From NCBI RefSeq assembly GCF_001612945.1, contig NZ_BDBK01000013.1:24810-88809 (forward strand): a stretch of DNA of 64,000 bases, written 5' to 3'. Positions 25,112-33,524 of the stretch are shown here, piece by piece. Both the position numbers and the translations under genes were made by a program. Under the pieces are notes generated by a model that had not been told where the DNA came from, made no database searches, and saw only the letters and a list, made by a program, of their open reading frames with translations. Numbering within the stretch: the first letter of the stretch is position 1; each line of letters starts with the position of its first letter. The stretch is from Nocardia inohanensis NBRC 100128 (GTDB taxonomy: Bacteria > Actinomycetota > Actinomycetes > Mycobacteriales > Mycobacteriaceae).

Positions 25112-26344
25112 TCACCCGTAGCGCACCGGCCAATGTTTGATGCCGTTGATCCAGCCGTGCTGGAGGCGTTGCGGCGGCTCGACCTCGCTGATGTCGGGCA
25201 TGGCATCGGCGATGGCGTTGAACATGAGCTCGATTTCCAGCCGGGCCAAATTCGCGCCCACGCAGAAATGCGGTCCGGTGCCGCCGAACCCGAGCTGCGG
25301 ATTGGGATCGCGGGTGATGTCGAAACGGAACGGATCCTCGAACACCGTGTCGTCGAAATTGGCGGAGCTGTAGAACAACCCCACCCGCTCCCCTTCGCGA
25401 ATCACCTGTCCGCCGATTTCGGTGTCGCGCATGGCGGTTCGCTGGAACGAAGTGACCGGAGTCGCCCAGCGCACGATTTCATCGGCGACGGTGCGCGGCC
25501 GTTCCTTCTTGAACAGCTCCCACTGATCCGGATTGTCGACGAACGCTTTCATGCCGTGCGTGATGGCATTGCGCGTGGTCTCGTTGCCCGCCACCGACAA
25601 CAGGATGACGAAGAACCCGAATTCGTCGGAACCCAGGGCCTCCCCCTCGATATCGGCATTCACCAGCTGGCTGACGATGTCCCCCGTCGGCTGCGCCCGG
25701 CGCTGCTCGGCCATGGTGTAGGCGTATCCGAGCAGCTCGGCGTTGGCGGTCATATTCGCCCCGGCGAACTCCGGATCGTCATAGTTGAGCAGCTGATTCG
25801 ACCACGAGAACAGCTTGTGCCGATCGTGCTGCGGCACCCCGATCAGTTCCGCGATGGCCTGCAAGGGTAATTCGCACGCGACCTGCTCCACGAAATCGCC
25901 GCCGCCGCTCGCTTTCGCCTCCGCGACGATCGCCCGCGCGCGTTCGGTCAATGCGGCCCGCAGGTTTTCGATGGCGCGCGGCGTGAAGCCCTTGGAGACG
26001 ATGCGCCGCACCTTGGTGTGTTTCGGCGGATCCATATTCACCAGCAGCGCATCGAAGGTGAGCTCCATCTGCTCGGGCGCCGAATCCGCGGGCGGCCGGA
26101 TGATGGAACCCTTCACATGCGAGGACCAGATTTCCGGTCTGCGGGATATCTCCTTGACATCCTCGTACCGGGTAATCGCCCAGTAACCGGAATCGGTGAA
26201 GGGCAAAGCGGTTTCGGGTGTTTGCGCGATCCAGAATGCCGGGGCGTTCGCGCGCAGGGCGGCGAACTCCTCGACCGGTACCCGGTCGGCCCAGATCGTG
26301 GGATCGGTGAGATCGAATCCGGCCGGAAACGACGGAACAGACAC
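25112..26344 (-). CDS. Cytochrome P450, CYP125-like steroid oxidase
   Basis: 410-aa P450. It resembles remembered CYP125 (Rv3545c), the cholesterol C26/C27 monooxygenase, in many places: FPAGFDLTDPTIWADR, SGGGDFVEQVACELPLQAIA with LIGVPQHDR, EFGFFVILLSVAGNETTRN (I-helix), ADEIVRWATPVTSFQRTA (K-helix), FGGTGPHFCVGANLARLE (heme loop) and HGWINGIKHWPVRYG at the C-terminus. It may be a CYP125 paralogue or CYP125 itself. A perfect KstR box lies 40 bp upstream, fitting steroid induction. ATG 26344 follows GAGGAAC. Confidence 0.85.
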   Translation of the reverse strand: MSVPSFPAGFDLTDPTIWADRVPVEEFAALRANAPAFWIAQTPETALPFTDSGYWAITRYEDVKEISRRPEIWSSHVKGSIIRPPADSAPEQMELTFDALLVNMDPPKHTKVRRIVSKGFTPRAIENLRAALTERARAIVAEAKASGGGDFVEQVACELPLQAIAELIGVPQHDRHKLFSWSNQLLNYDDPEFAGANMTANAELLGYAYTMAEQRRAQPTGDIVSQLVNADIEGEALGSDEFGFFVILLSVAGNETTRNAITHGMKAFVDNPDQWELFKKERPRTVADEIVRWATPVTSFQRTAMRDTEIGGQVIREGERVGLFYSSANFDDTVFEDPFRFDITRDPNPQLGFGGTGPHFCVGANLARLEIELMFNAIADAMPDISEVEPPQRLQHGWINGIKHWPVRYG

Positions 26345-26383
26345 TGTTCCTCCTCGGGCAGGTTGCCGCTATGATCACGAAAT

Positions 26384-26397
26384 TGGAACGTGTTTCA
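26384..26397. promoter_or_regulatory. KstR box, full consensus
   Basis: TGGAACGTGTTTCA matches TnnAACnnGTTnnA at every fixed position and lies 40 bp before the CYP125-like start. Confidence 0.7.
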
Positions 26398-26497
26398 CAG
26401 AAATTGAACCACGCCGATGCCCCGGTCGGGACAGGTTTCCAGACACCATCCGCACCCGCGCGACAGCCCCCTCGCCAGCTACCCGATAGCAGGCTTC

Positions 26498-26587
26498 TAG
26501 AACTCGTTCACATCGCTTCGGACTGCGGGATATTTGCGTCCGCAAACGTCCTGAACTTTGATCTTGTGACTGGACATGATGTCCAGT
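26498..26587. promoter_or_regulatory. Array of palindromes in divergent P450/GMC promoter
   Basis: Three elements: a one-mismatch KstR box TAGAACTCGTTCAC (26498-26511), the perfect palindrome TTTGCGTCCGCAAA (26533-26546), and a perfect 9+1+9 palindrome ACTGGACATGATGTCCAGT (26569-26587). Together with the two full KstR boxes, five regulatory-looking elements occupy this 306-bp gene-free stretch, so more than one repressor probably acts here. Confidence 0.55.
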
Positions 26588-26599
26588 GTGTGCGCAGAC

Positions 26600-26613
26600 T
26601 AGAACTTGTTCTA
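26600..26613. promoter_or_regulatory. KstR box, perfect palindrome
   Basis: TAGAACTTGTTCTA is near-palindromic and fits TnnAACnnGTTnnA fully. It lies 37 bp before the GMC oxidoreductase start. Confidence 0.75.
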
Positions 26614-26650
26614 CAGTGATCAGAGGCACACTCGAGGATGAGGTACTGAA

Positions 26651-28279
26651 ATGAGCGCTTCTCCGCGCTACGCGGACGCCACCGAAGCCGATTACGTCGT
26701 GATCGGCGCGGGCAGCGCCGGCGCCGTCGTGGCAGGCCGGCTCGCCGAGCGCGGCGAGAGCGTGATCCTGCTGGAGGCCGGGCGCAAGGACGACACCCGC
26801 ATGGTCACCATGCCGGGCGCGATCAGCATGGTGCACACGGTCCCGCAGCTGAAGAAGCGCGTGACCTGGAAGCAGTTCTCCATCCCGCAGAAGCACGCCA
26901 ACGATCGCCGGATCCCGATGACCCGCGGCAAGGTGCTCGGCGGGTCCAGCTCGGTCAACGGCATGCTCTACGTGCGCGGCAACCGCGCCAACTTCGATTC
27001 CTGGGCCGCCGAAGGCAATACCGGCTGGAGCTACGACGAGGTCCTGCCCGCCTACAAGCGGCTGGAGAACTGGCAGGACGGCGCCAGCGACGTGCGCGGC
27101 GTGGGCGGTCCCATCGAGGTCACCCGCCAGCAGGAGCTGACGCCGATCGCCCAGGAGTTCATGGTCGCGGCGTCCGAGACGCTCGGCGCGCCGATCATCG
27201 AGGATTACAACGGCAAGTCGCAGGAGGGCATCTCGATCTTCCAGCAGTCGGTGAAGAACGGCCTGCGCTACAGCTCCTCGCGCGGCTTCATCACCGATCG
27301 CCCGGACTCGGGCCTGAAGGTGCTGACCCACGTGCACGTCACCCGCGTCGTCATCGAGAACGGCCGGGCGACCGGCGTCGAGATCGCGGAGAAGAACGGC
27401 AGCCGCCGCATCGTGCGCGCGGGCAAAGAGGTCATCGTCTCCGGCGGCGTCATCGGCTCGCCGCAGATCCTCATGCTCTCGGGCATCGGCCCGGCCGCGC
27501 ACCTGCGCGAGCACGGCATCGACGTGGTCGCGGATCTGCCGGTCGGCCAGAACCTGCACGACCACCTGTTCGTGCCGATGACCTACATCTCCAAAAAGGC
27601 CATCCACCGCGGCATTCCGACCCACTTCGCCAGTGGCATCATGCAGGAGCTGCGGCGTCCGGGCAGCTCCTGGATGGGCCGCACGGTCTTCGAGGCGTGC
27701 GGCTTCGTCAAGACCAAGTTCGCCGACGGCGACTACCCGGACATGCAGATCCACACCCTGCCGTGGAGCTACCCGATCCCCAACCAGGATGAGGACAAGC
27801 TGCACCTGGTCGACCGGCGGCCCGGCTTCACCATCTTCCCGAGCCTCATCTACCCGAAGAGCCGCGGCGAGCTGAAGCTGGCCTCGGGCGATCCGTTCGC
27901 CGCGCCGCTCATCGACCCGGGCTATCTGAGCGATCCCCGCGATACCGAATTCCTCGTCGAGGGCATCCGGATGATCCGGGAGATCATGGCGCACAGCAGC
28001 ATTCGCGCCGACTGGACCGAGGAGCTGGCCCCCGGGCCCGCGTTGCAGGACGAGACCGCGCTGCGCCGCGAGCTGCCCAACCGGGTGCACTCGATCTACC
28101 ACCCGGTCGGCACCTGCCGGATGGGCGTGGACGAGCGCGCCGTGGTGGACCCGACGCTCAAGGTGCTGGGCATCGAGGGCCTGCGGGTCGCCGACGCCTC
28201 GATCATGCCGAGCATCACCGGCGGCAACACCAACGCGCCGAGCTACCTGATCGGCGAGAAGGCCGCGGAGTTCATCTGA
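26651..28279 (+). CDS. GMC-family FAD oxidoreductase (choline dehydrogenase-like)
   Basis: 542-aa glucose-methanol-choline oxidoreductase that oxidises an alcohol to aldehyde or ketone. Features: FAD motif YVVIGAGSAGAVVAGRLAER, VILLEAG, GMC signature 1 GKVLGGSSSVNGMLYVRGNR, signature 2 GVIGSPQILMLSGIGP, and the catalytic His/Asn region YHPVGTCRMG with ITGGNTNAPSYLIGEKAAEFI at the end. There is no signal peptide, so it acts in the cytoplasm. A perfect KstR box upstream suggests it is induced with steroid catabolism; the closest family label is an alcohol dehydrogenase of choline-dehydrogenase type. Confidence 0.88.
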   Translation: MSASPRYADATEADYVVIGAGSAGAVVAGRLAERGESVILLEAGRKDDTRMVTMPGAISMVHTVPQLKKRVTWKQFSIPQKHANDRRIPMTRGKVLGGSSSVNGMLYVRGNRANFDSWAAEGNTGWSYDEVLPAYKRLENWQDGASDVRGVGGPIEVTRQQELTPIAQEFMVAASETLGAPIIEDYNGKSQEGISIFQQSVKNGLRYSSSRGFITDRPDSGLKVLTHVHVTRVVIENGRATGVEIAEKNGSRRIVRAGKEVIVSGGVIGSPQILMLSGIGPAAHLREHGIDVVADLPVGQNLHDHLFVPMTYISKKAIHRGIPTHFASGIMQELRRPGSSWMGRTVFEACGFVKTKFADGDYPDMQIHTLPWSYPIPNQDEDKLHLVDRRPGFTIFPSLIYPKSRGELKLASGDPFAAPLIDPGYLSDPRDTEFLVEGIRMIREIMAHSSIRADWTEELAPGPALQDETALRRELPNRVHSIYHPVGTCRMGVDERAVVDPTLKVLGIEGLRVADASIMPSITGGNTNAPSYLIGEKAAEFI

Positions 28280-28289
28280 TCCGCAGACC

Positions 28290-28322
28290 TCGGGTCACCG
28301 GCCACGACCACCGGTGACCCGA
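28290..28322 (+). terminator. Hairpin terminator after GMC gene
   Basis: A perfect 12-bp stem (TCGGGTCACCGG / CCGGTGACCCGA) with a 9-nt loop begins 11 bp after the GMC stop. Confidence 0.75.
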
Positions 28323-28393
28323 ACCGCCCCGGGCCGGCTCCCGTTATCGGTCCGGGGCGGAGCTCTCTCCACACCGGACTCCGGAGGAATGCC

Positions 28394-29398
28394 GTGTCCG
28401 CCCTGCCCCTGGATATCTGGCTCAACGCACCGCTGGGCGAATCCGCCACCCGGACAGCGGAATTGCGCGCGCTCGGGGTGGACGGGGTGTTCACCTTCGA
28501 GGGCCCCAACGATGTGTTCCTGCCGCTGGCGCTGGCGGCCACCGTCCCGGATGCGGCGATCATGACCAATGTGGCGATGGCCTTCCCGCGCAGCCCCATG
28601 CATCTCGCGCACACCGCCTACGATCTGCATCGATTGTCCGGCGGGCGCTTCCGGCTGGGGCTCGGCAGCCAGATCCGGCCGCATATCGAACGCCGTTACG
28701 GGACAACCTGGTCCGAGCCGGTGGAGCGGATGCGCGACACCGTGCGGGCGGTACGGGCGATTCTGCGCGCGTGGCAGGACGGCACCCAGCTCGACTACCG
28801 GGGGCGGTTCTGGCAGCACACGCTCATGACGCCGCAATTCGATCCGGGGCCGAATCCCCATGGGCTGCCGCCGATTCTGGTGGGCGCGCTGGGCCCGCGC
28901 ATGACCGAGATGGCGGCCGCGACGGCGGACGGATTACTGGTGATGCCGTTCAATACCGAGCGCCACTTCCGGGAACGAACCCTGCCCGCGGTCGCCAGGG
29001 GACGGGGCGAGCGGCCGTTCGAGATCATTGTCGAAGCCATTGTGGCGATGGGTGATTCGGAGGCGGAGATCGAGCAGGCGCGCCGGGCGGTGCGGAACCT
29101 GCTCGCCTTCTACGGTTCGACGCCCTCCTACCGTCCGGTGCTCGACGTCGAGGGCTGGGGCGAGCTGCAACCCGAGCTCAACACCCTGTCCAAACAGGGC
29201 CGCTGGCGCGAGATGGCCGGATTGATCGACGATGCGATGGTCGACGCACTGGCCGTGAGCGGAACTCCCGGCCAGTGCGCCGACATCATCCGGAAACGGT
29301 TCGGCGACAGTGCTTCCCGAGTGTGCGCGTACTTCCCCGGCTACTCGCCCGGTGATCACGCCGTCGCCGAACTGTCCGCCGGTCTCAATCGATCATGA
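28394..29398 (+). CDS. LLM-class oxidoreductase, TIGR03617-like
   Basis: 334-aa luciferase-like protein, probably F420-dependent. Typical marks are GVDGVFTFEGPNDVFLPLAL, TNVAMAFPRSPMHLAHTAYD, LSGGRFRLGLGSQIRPHIERR (the substrate/F420 region of this subgroup) and PPILVGALGPRMTEMAA. GTG 28394 follows GGAGGAATGCC. The 3' end overlaps the convergent SGNH hydrolase gene by 14 bp. Members of this subgroup are common in mycobacteria and Nocardia, often of unknown substrate. Confidence 0.82.
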   Translation: MSALPLDIWLNAPLGESATRTAELRALGVDGVFTFEGPNDVFLPLALAATVPDAAIMTNVAMAFPRSPMHLAHTAYDLHRLSGGRFRLGLGSQIRPHIERRYGTTWSEPVERMRDTVRAVRAILRAWQDGTQLDYRGRFWQHTLMTPQFDPGPNPHGLPPILVGALGPRMTEMAAATADGLLVMPFNTERHFRERTLPAVARGRGERPFEIIVEAIVAMGDSEAEIEQARRAVRNLLAFYGSTPSYRPVLDVEGWGELQPELNTLSKQGRWREMAGLIDDAMVDALAVSGTPGQCADIIRKRFGDSASRVCAYFPGYSPGDHAVAELSAGLNRS

Positions 29399-30965
29399 TC
29401 GGGTTCTCCAGCTCGTAGAGGCTGCGGTTCCCGGTCATATCGGTGACCACCAGGCGGGGCAGGTTGGGCCCGCCGGCGGTATAGGCATGCGAGACCGTCG
29501 CGGTCCGCGTGCTGGCATGTTCGCCGTCGCCGAAGTACCAGTCGTACTGGAGGATGGCCGCTCCGGCGGGGGCGGCATCGAAACTCACCGCTGCCCCCCG
29601 CACCGCCTTGGTGTGGGAGACGGTGAAGCCGGACCCGGAAGGTCCACCGCCGCCGAACCATTCGCGCAGACGGGGATTGAGCAGGAAGGCGTCGGCATAG
29701 GGCCGGGCATCGGCCAGGCTGAGATTGGCGATGGCGGACCTGCGGCATTGCGGTGGGAGATCGCCCAGCGGCGGGCAGGCGAGCAGGCGCAGCGCGAAGG
29801 ATTCGTCGCCGAGCGGATTGAGCGCCGGCTTCCGCGTCGCGCCGAGCCCGCCGGTGTCCTCGGTGAACAATCCGTCGGCCGCGACCGCGAAGGGTTCGGC
29901 GGCAGCGGCATTGGCGTCGGCGGCCGCCCGCCGGAACACCTCCGCGGAGGCGCGCACGAATTCGGACCAGCGCTCCCGCAAGCCCGCCGGGGTCTCGGTG
30001 TCGCCGTCGTGGAAGTAGTCGGCCACCACCACCTTCGGGCTGCCCGGCAGCGCGTGCGCGAGTTCGATGGCATCGCGCATGCCGCGTCCGCCGTAGCCGA
30101 GGGTGGCCCCGCTGAAGTACGGCACATGCGCCGCGGGATTCGTCGATTCCGCTCCGACGCCGCCACATTCGCGCTCCACCGCGGCGGTCAGATCCTCGGT
30201 GCCGGGGGTGACGCCCACCGGGATGCCGAAGAACGGATCGAGATCGTTCATGCAGCCGTCGAGCAGCACCACATCGAAGCGGTAGTCGTGCTCGGCGGCC
30301 TCTTCGGCGGCCTGGTGGAGTTGGCAGAAGACGTCGGGGCTCGCTTCGGCGGATTCGGCACCGCACTGCGTGCCGTCGGTGGGCGTATCGAGCAGCGCGC
30401 CGGATCGCGAATAGTCGTGAACCTGCACGGCCCTTCCGGTTTCGGCGCCCAGCGCCTCGGCGGTCAGGTGCGCGAATTTGCGTTCCAGGTCCAGGCCCTG
30501 CCCCCACAGCACCGAATCGCCGATCGAGGCCACGTGCAGCGGGCCGCACTCGCGGGTGACGCGGAAATTCCAGGGCTTGCCGTAGGTCCCGGCCTGGCCG
30601 CCGGGAACTCGGGTGCGGGCGTCCACCCGTAGTCGGCCGTCCGGGGGCAGCTCATCGCGGCGGATATCGAATCCGACCGTCACCACGTCATTGGTGATCG
30701 CGGTGATGCCGGTGCGAATCGGCTGCTCCCCGGCCAGGATTCGCCATTCCACATCCGCCTGTCCGGGTTGCGCGGACGGGACGTAGACGGCGGTGGTGCC
30801 GCGCAGTGCGCCGTTGCACAGCCCGTCCGGCGCGGTGCTGACATCGATGATCAGCGGGTTGTCCGCGGGAAAATCGGCCACCGCGGGCACCGGGCCGGCC
30901 ACCGCGATCACACCCGCGAGGGTCGGCAGCATCACCGCGCGACAGCGGGATCGCCACACCTTCAC
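29385..30965 (-). CDS. Secreted SGNH-type hydrolase with C-terminal PKD domain
   Basis: 526 aa. Residues 1-30 form a Sec signal peptide (basic KVWRSRCRAV, hydrophobic LPTLAGVIAVAGPVPAVA). An N-terminal beta-rich part precedes an SGNH block I motif, VASIGDSVLWGQGLDLE, with the nucleophilic serine near residue 148; DVVLLDGCMNDLDP supplies the block with Gly/Asn. Near residue 450 begins a PKD-type domain (VSHTKAVRGAAVSFDAAPAG, then YDWYFGDGEHASTR), a beta-sandwich often used for surface or polysaccharide contact. It is probably an exported esterase or lipase. GTG/ATG choice at 30965 is supported by AGGAGGAGC before it. Confidence 0.82.
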   Translation of the reverse strand: MKVWRSRCRAVMLPTLAGVIAVAGPVPAVADFPADNPLIIDVSTAPDGLCNGALRGTTAVYVPSAQPGQADVEWRILAGEQPIRTGITAITNDVVTVGFDIRRDELPPDGRLRVDARTRVPGGQAGTYGKPWNFRVTRECGPLHVASIGDSVLWGQGLDLERKFAHLTAEALGAETGRAVQVHDYSRSGALLDTPTDGTQCGAESAEASPDVFCQLHQAAEEAAEHDYRFDVVLLDGCMNDLDPFFGIPVGVTPGTEDLTAAVERECGGVGAESTNPAAHVPYFSGATLGYGGRGMRDAIELAHALPGSPKVVVADYFHDGDTETPAGLRERWSEFVRASAEVFRRAAADANAAAAEPFAVAADGLFTEDTGGLGATRKPALNPLGDESFALRLLACPPLGDLPPQCRRSAIANLSLADARPYADAFLLNPRLREWFGGGGPSGSGFTVSHTKAVRGAAVSFDAAPAGAAILQYDWYFGDGEHASTRTATVSHAYTAGGPNLPRLVVTDMTGNRSLYELENPIMID

Positions 30966-31607
30966 ATGCTCCTCCTAGGGAGTTCAGCAACCTGACAGCA
31001 GACATAGAAGAGGGCGGTGCGCGAAACAGCCCGGCAGCCACGCCGAAATGGCCGAATTTAGCTGGTTCTACCTGCGGATATGCTAGACAAATGGGATTAA
31101 TGCGAGAAAACGCACGCTCGCTTCCAGCCGCTCGCCGCGAGTGAAACCTCGCCGATTCGCTATCCGACGGCAGTTGATTCGCGATCCGACGGCTATGCCG
31201 CCCCGAGAGGCAGGCCGCCGGGGGCGCCGGAGCCGAAAGACCGGCCGCGGCACGGATGTGCTAACCACCGTGGACAATTCGCATCCACCGTCGGGCGAGA
31301 TCACGAAAACAGCCCACCACCAGCATGTTTCAGGTTTGCAAGATCTTGTTAAGGCCACACCAAGGCCCGCGAAGCATTGTTTGTCTCAACACCGGAAGGC
31401 GCAAGGTCAAGGTCCGGCCCGTCCAACGAGGGGTGTCGGGTCGGATCCCACACCGAAGCCGACCGGTTTCCACGGGCGCGAATGGCCTGCCGCGAAGGGG
31501 GCGGCAGGCCATTCGTTACCGATCTTGCACCGTCATATCCTGGCCGCGGTCCCGTCCGGCGGCGCATCATGGACAGTAAGTGCGCCACGGAGATTGGGAG
31601 TTCAACG
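30966..31607. other. Long intergenic stretch, no convincing gene
   Basis: About 640 bp. The first 130 bp after the SGNH gene start are AT-richer and should hold its promoter. Several overlapping ORFs exist in 31083-31600 but have basic, low-complexity translations, no Shine-Dalgarno and no recognisable domain. A strong hairpin at 31480-31514 is the clearest element. Confidence 0.5.
31480..31514. terminator. Orphan 14-bp-stem hairpin
   Basis: GAATGGCCTGCCGC / GCGGCAGGCCATTC is a perfect 14-bp stem with a 7-nt loop. It would fit the terminator of a leftward transcript from tetR (132 bp downstream of its stop), or the 3' end of an unannotated small RNA. Confidence 0.5.
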
Positions 31608-31667
31608 ATGGAAACGGTGGTCGTCTTCGTGCTGGCTTGCCTGTTCTACTGGTGGGGCCTGCTCTGA
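31608..31667 (+). CDS. Candidate 19-aa hydrophobic micro-peptide
   Basis: ATG 31608 preceded by GGGAG at 8 bp opens a 19-codon ORF, METVVVFVLACLFYWWGLL, almost entirely a membrane-spanning stretch. A longer in-frame version starts at ATG 31569 (32 aa). Its 3' end overlaps the convergent tetR stop by 22 bp. Translation is unproven; small single-pass peptides of this kind often regulate a membrane complex. Confidence 0.35.
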   Translation: METVVVFVLACLFYWWGLL

Positions 31668-32278
31668 GCTTGCCGTTCGACCCCACCGCGCTGCGCGACG
31701 GCCACCAGGGCGTCCGCGATCCGGCGGCAGAACTCGTCTTCGCTCTCGGTGCCGTGGGTGAGCGCGCGCAGCAGGGTCGCACCGCGCAGGAACTCGAAGA
31801 CCGCTTCGACATCGCAGTCCGGGGCCGCCTGACCGGCCGCCGCAGCGCCCGCGAGTAGCTCCCGCAATGCCTCGATGGTGGGGCGTTCACCGCGGTCCAG
31901 CAGCCGGCGGTAGCTCTCCTGGTCGTCGTGATACTCCGAGAGCAGGCCCGGAATGGCCGAGCGGGCCGCCGGATGCGCGGCGGCGGACAGGAACAGCCGG
32001 GTCCAGGCCAGTAGATCGGCCGCCAGATCGCCACTGGGAATCGGATTGTTGGCGTTCTCGAGGGCGAAGATGGCGTCCTCCACCAGGGCCCGCTTCCCAG
32101 GCCAGCGCCGGTAGATGGAGGTGGTGACCACTCCGGCCCGGCGCGCCACCGCGGCAATGGTGGTGGCCTGATAGCCATCGCTGACCAGCAGTTCCTGCGT
32201 GGCGGCCAGCACCTGGGCGTCGAGCTGCGGGTCTCGGGGGCGACCCGGGCCGGGCCGATTCCCCACGGATGCGGTCAC
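31646..32278 (-). CDS. TetR-family regulator
   Basis: 210-aa TetR protein: N-terminal GPGRPRDPQLDAQVLAATQE, HTH in YQATTIAAVARRAGVVTTSIY and YRRWPGKRALVEDAIF, and a C-terminal TetR_C-type helical domain (SAIPGLLSEYHDDQESYRRLL). It is divergent from the two-gene unit at 32408, with a full-consensus box TGGAACAGGTTACA between them. It may repress that unit, unless the box belongs to KstR. Confidence 0.85.
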   Translation of the reverse strand: MTASVGNRPGPGRPRDPQLDAQVLAATQELLVSDGYQATTIAAVARRAGVVTTSIYRRWPGKRALVEDAIFALENANNPIPSGDLAADLLAWTRLFLSAAAHPAARSAIPGLLSEYHDDQESYRRLLDRGERPTIEALRELLAGAAAAGQAAPDCDVEAVFEFLRGATLLRALTHGTESEDEFCRRIADALVAVAQRGGVERQAQSRPHQ

Positions 32279-32313
32279 GGATCTCTCCTTCGGGTCGCCG
32301 GAAGTTTTTTCCT

Positions 32314-32327
32314 GGAACAGGTTACAA
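32314..32327. promoter_or_regulatory. KstR-consensus box between tetR and 32408 unit
   Basis: TGGAACAGGTTACA fits TnnAACnnGTTnnA fully, 36 bp before tetR and 81 bp before the divergent gene. A second inverted repeat (GAATACG / CGTATTC, 32342-32363) lies next to it and may be the local TetR's own operator. Confidence 0.6.
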
Positions 32328-32407
32328 CTTCGCCAGATTTGGAATACGCTACGGCCCGTATTCTAATTCACAGTGGCCTGCGCCACACCTTTAGAGAGGT
32401 CCAGTCG

Positions 32408-33523
32408 ATGTTGACGCCCCAGGACGAACTCCTCTGCCACCAGCTGCCCACCACGTTCGATCACGTGCAGCAGAGCGACCTGCGCTGGACCGAGCGCATC
32501 GTCATGTACGGGTTCGACACCACCGGCACGGTGAGCGTCATGACCGGCATGGCCCGCTACCCCAATCGCAATGTCACCGACGCGTACGCCATGATCACCG
32601 TCGGCGGCAAGACCGCCCACGTGGTGCGGATGTCCCGCGAAATCGGCGGGCGCTACGACGGTTTGGGCTCCTGGCAGGTCGGGCCGTACCGGTACGAGGT
32701 CATCGAACCGCTGCGCAAGGTGCGCGCCACCCTCGACGACAACGAGTCCGGCATCAAGCTGCAACTCGAGTTCGAAGGCGAATTCCCGGCCTACGAACAG
32801 GAACCCGCGTTCTTCCGCACCCGCGGCCGGGTCCGTGAGGACGCCCGCCGGTACTACCAGAACGGCCGCATCTCCGGCTGGCTGGAGGCCGATGGCGTGC
32901 GCTACGACATCAATCCCGACACCTGGTGGTTCGGGCGCGACCACTCCTGGGGCACCCGGCACGGCGGTGGCGGCGGCAGTTTGGGCGAGGGAGACCACTT
33001 GCAGCCCAGCGAGATTCCCGACGGCGTCCTCTACTACATGGGCATCTTCCAATTCGACGACGAGCTGGTGCATTTCGCGCAGCGCGAGACCGCCGACGGG
33101 CAGCGCTGGCACTTCGAAGGCAATGTGCTGCCCAAGCTGGACTCCGGCAAGCAGGTGGTGCCGGTGATCAACGCCGAGCACAACCTGACCTTCCGGGACG
33201 ACTTCCGCATCGTCAGCGGCGGCAGCTTCACGGTGCTCGCCGCCGACGGCAGCAATCGCGAATTCACCATCACCCCGGTGTCGGACTTCTGGCCGGGGAT
33301 CGCCGGCTACGACAACTACCGCGGTTACGGCTCCGGCATGTGGCGCGGCGAGCAGTGGATGGATCACTTCGTCGCCGACCTCACCGACGTGGCGGATCTG
33401 AAACAGGCCAGCATGCTGAGCGAGACCTTCTGCCGCATCGAATCCGCGGGCAAGGTCGGGTACGGCCTGGTCGAGATGGTGTTCCTGGGCCGCAATGCCC
33501 GGTATGGCTACCAGGGGTACTGA
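32408..33523 (+). CDS. Conserved protein of unknown function, steroid-box-controlled
   Basis: 371-aa soluble, beta-rich protein. Start at ATG 32408 after AGAGAGG; an open frame to 32339 would cover the promoter. Features: aromatic-rich strands (YEVIEPLRKVRATLDDNESG), TWWFGRDHSWGTRHGGGGG near residue 180, and DFWPGIAGYDNYRGYGSGMW near the end. The pattern of W/H/R residues around a glycine-rich loop recalls lipocalin-like or CrtC-like hydratase folds (DUF7064/7065 in my recollection), but I would not assign a function. It is followed after 1 bp by an APH-like kinase, so the two work together. Confidence 0.65.
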   Translation: MLTPQDELLCHQLPTTFDHVQQSDLRWTERIVMYGFDTTGTVSVMTGMARYPNRNVTDAYAMITVGGKTAHVVRMSREIGGRYDGLGSWQVGPYRYEVIEPLRKVRATLDDNESGIKLQLEFEGEFPAYEQEPAFFRTRGRVREDARRYYQNGRISGWLEADGVRYDINPDTWWFGRDHSWGTRHGGGGGSLGEGDHLQPSEIPDGVLYYMGIFQFDDELVHFAQRETADGQRWHFEGNVLPKLDSGKQVVPVINAEHNLTFRDDFRIVSGGSFTVLAADGSNREFTITPVSDFWPGIAGYDNYRGYGSGMWRGEQWMDHFVADLTDVADLKQASMLSETFCRIESAGKVGYGLVEMVFLGRNARYGYQGY

Positions 33524-33524
33524 G

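Noticed and set aside
31141..31761. 206-aa plus-strand ORF
   Set aside because: Very basic low-complexity translation with no ribosome site, crossing a strong hairpin and the 3' end of tetR.
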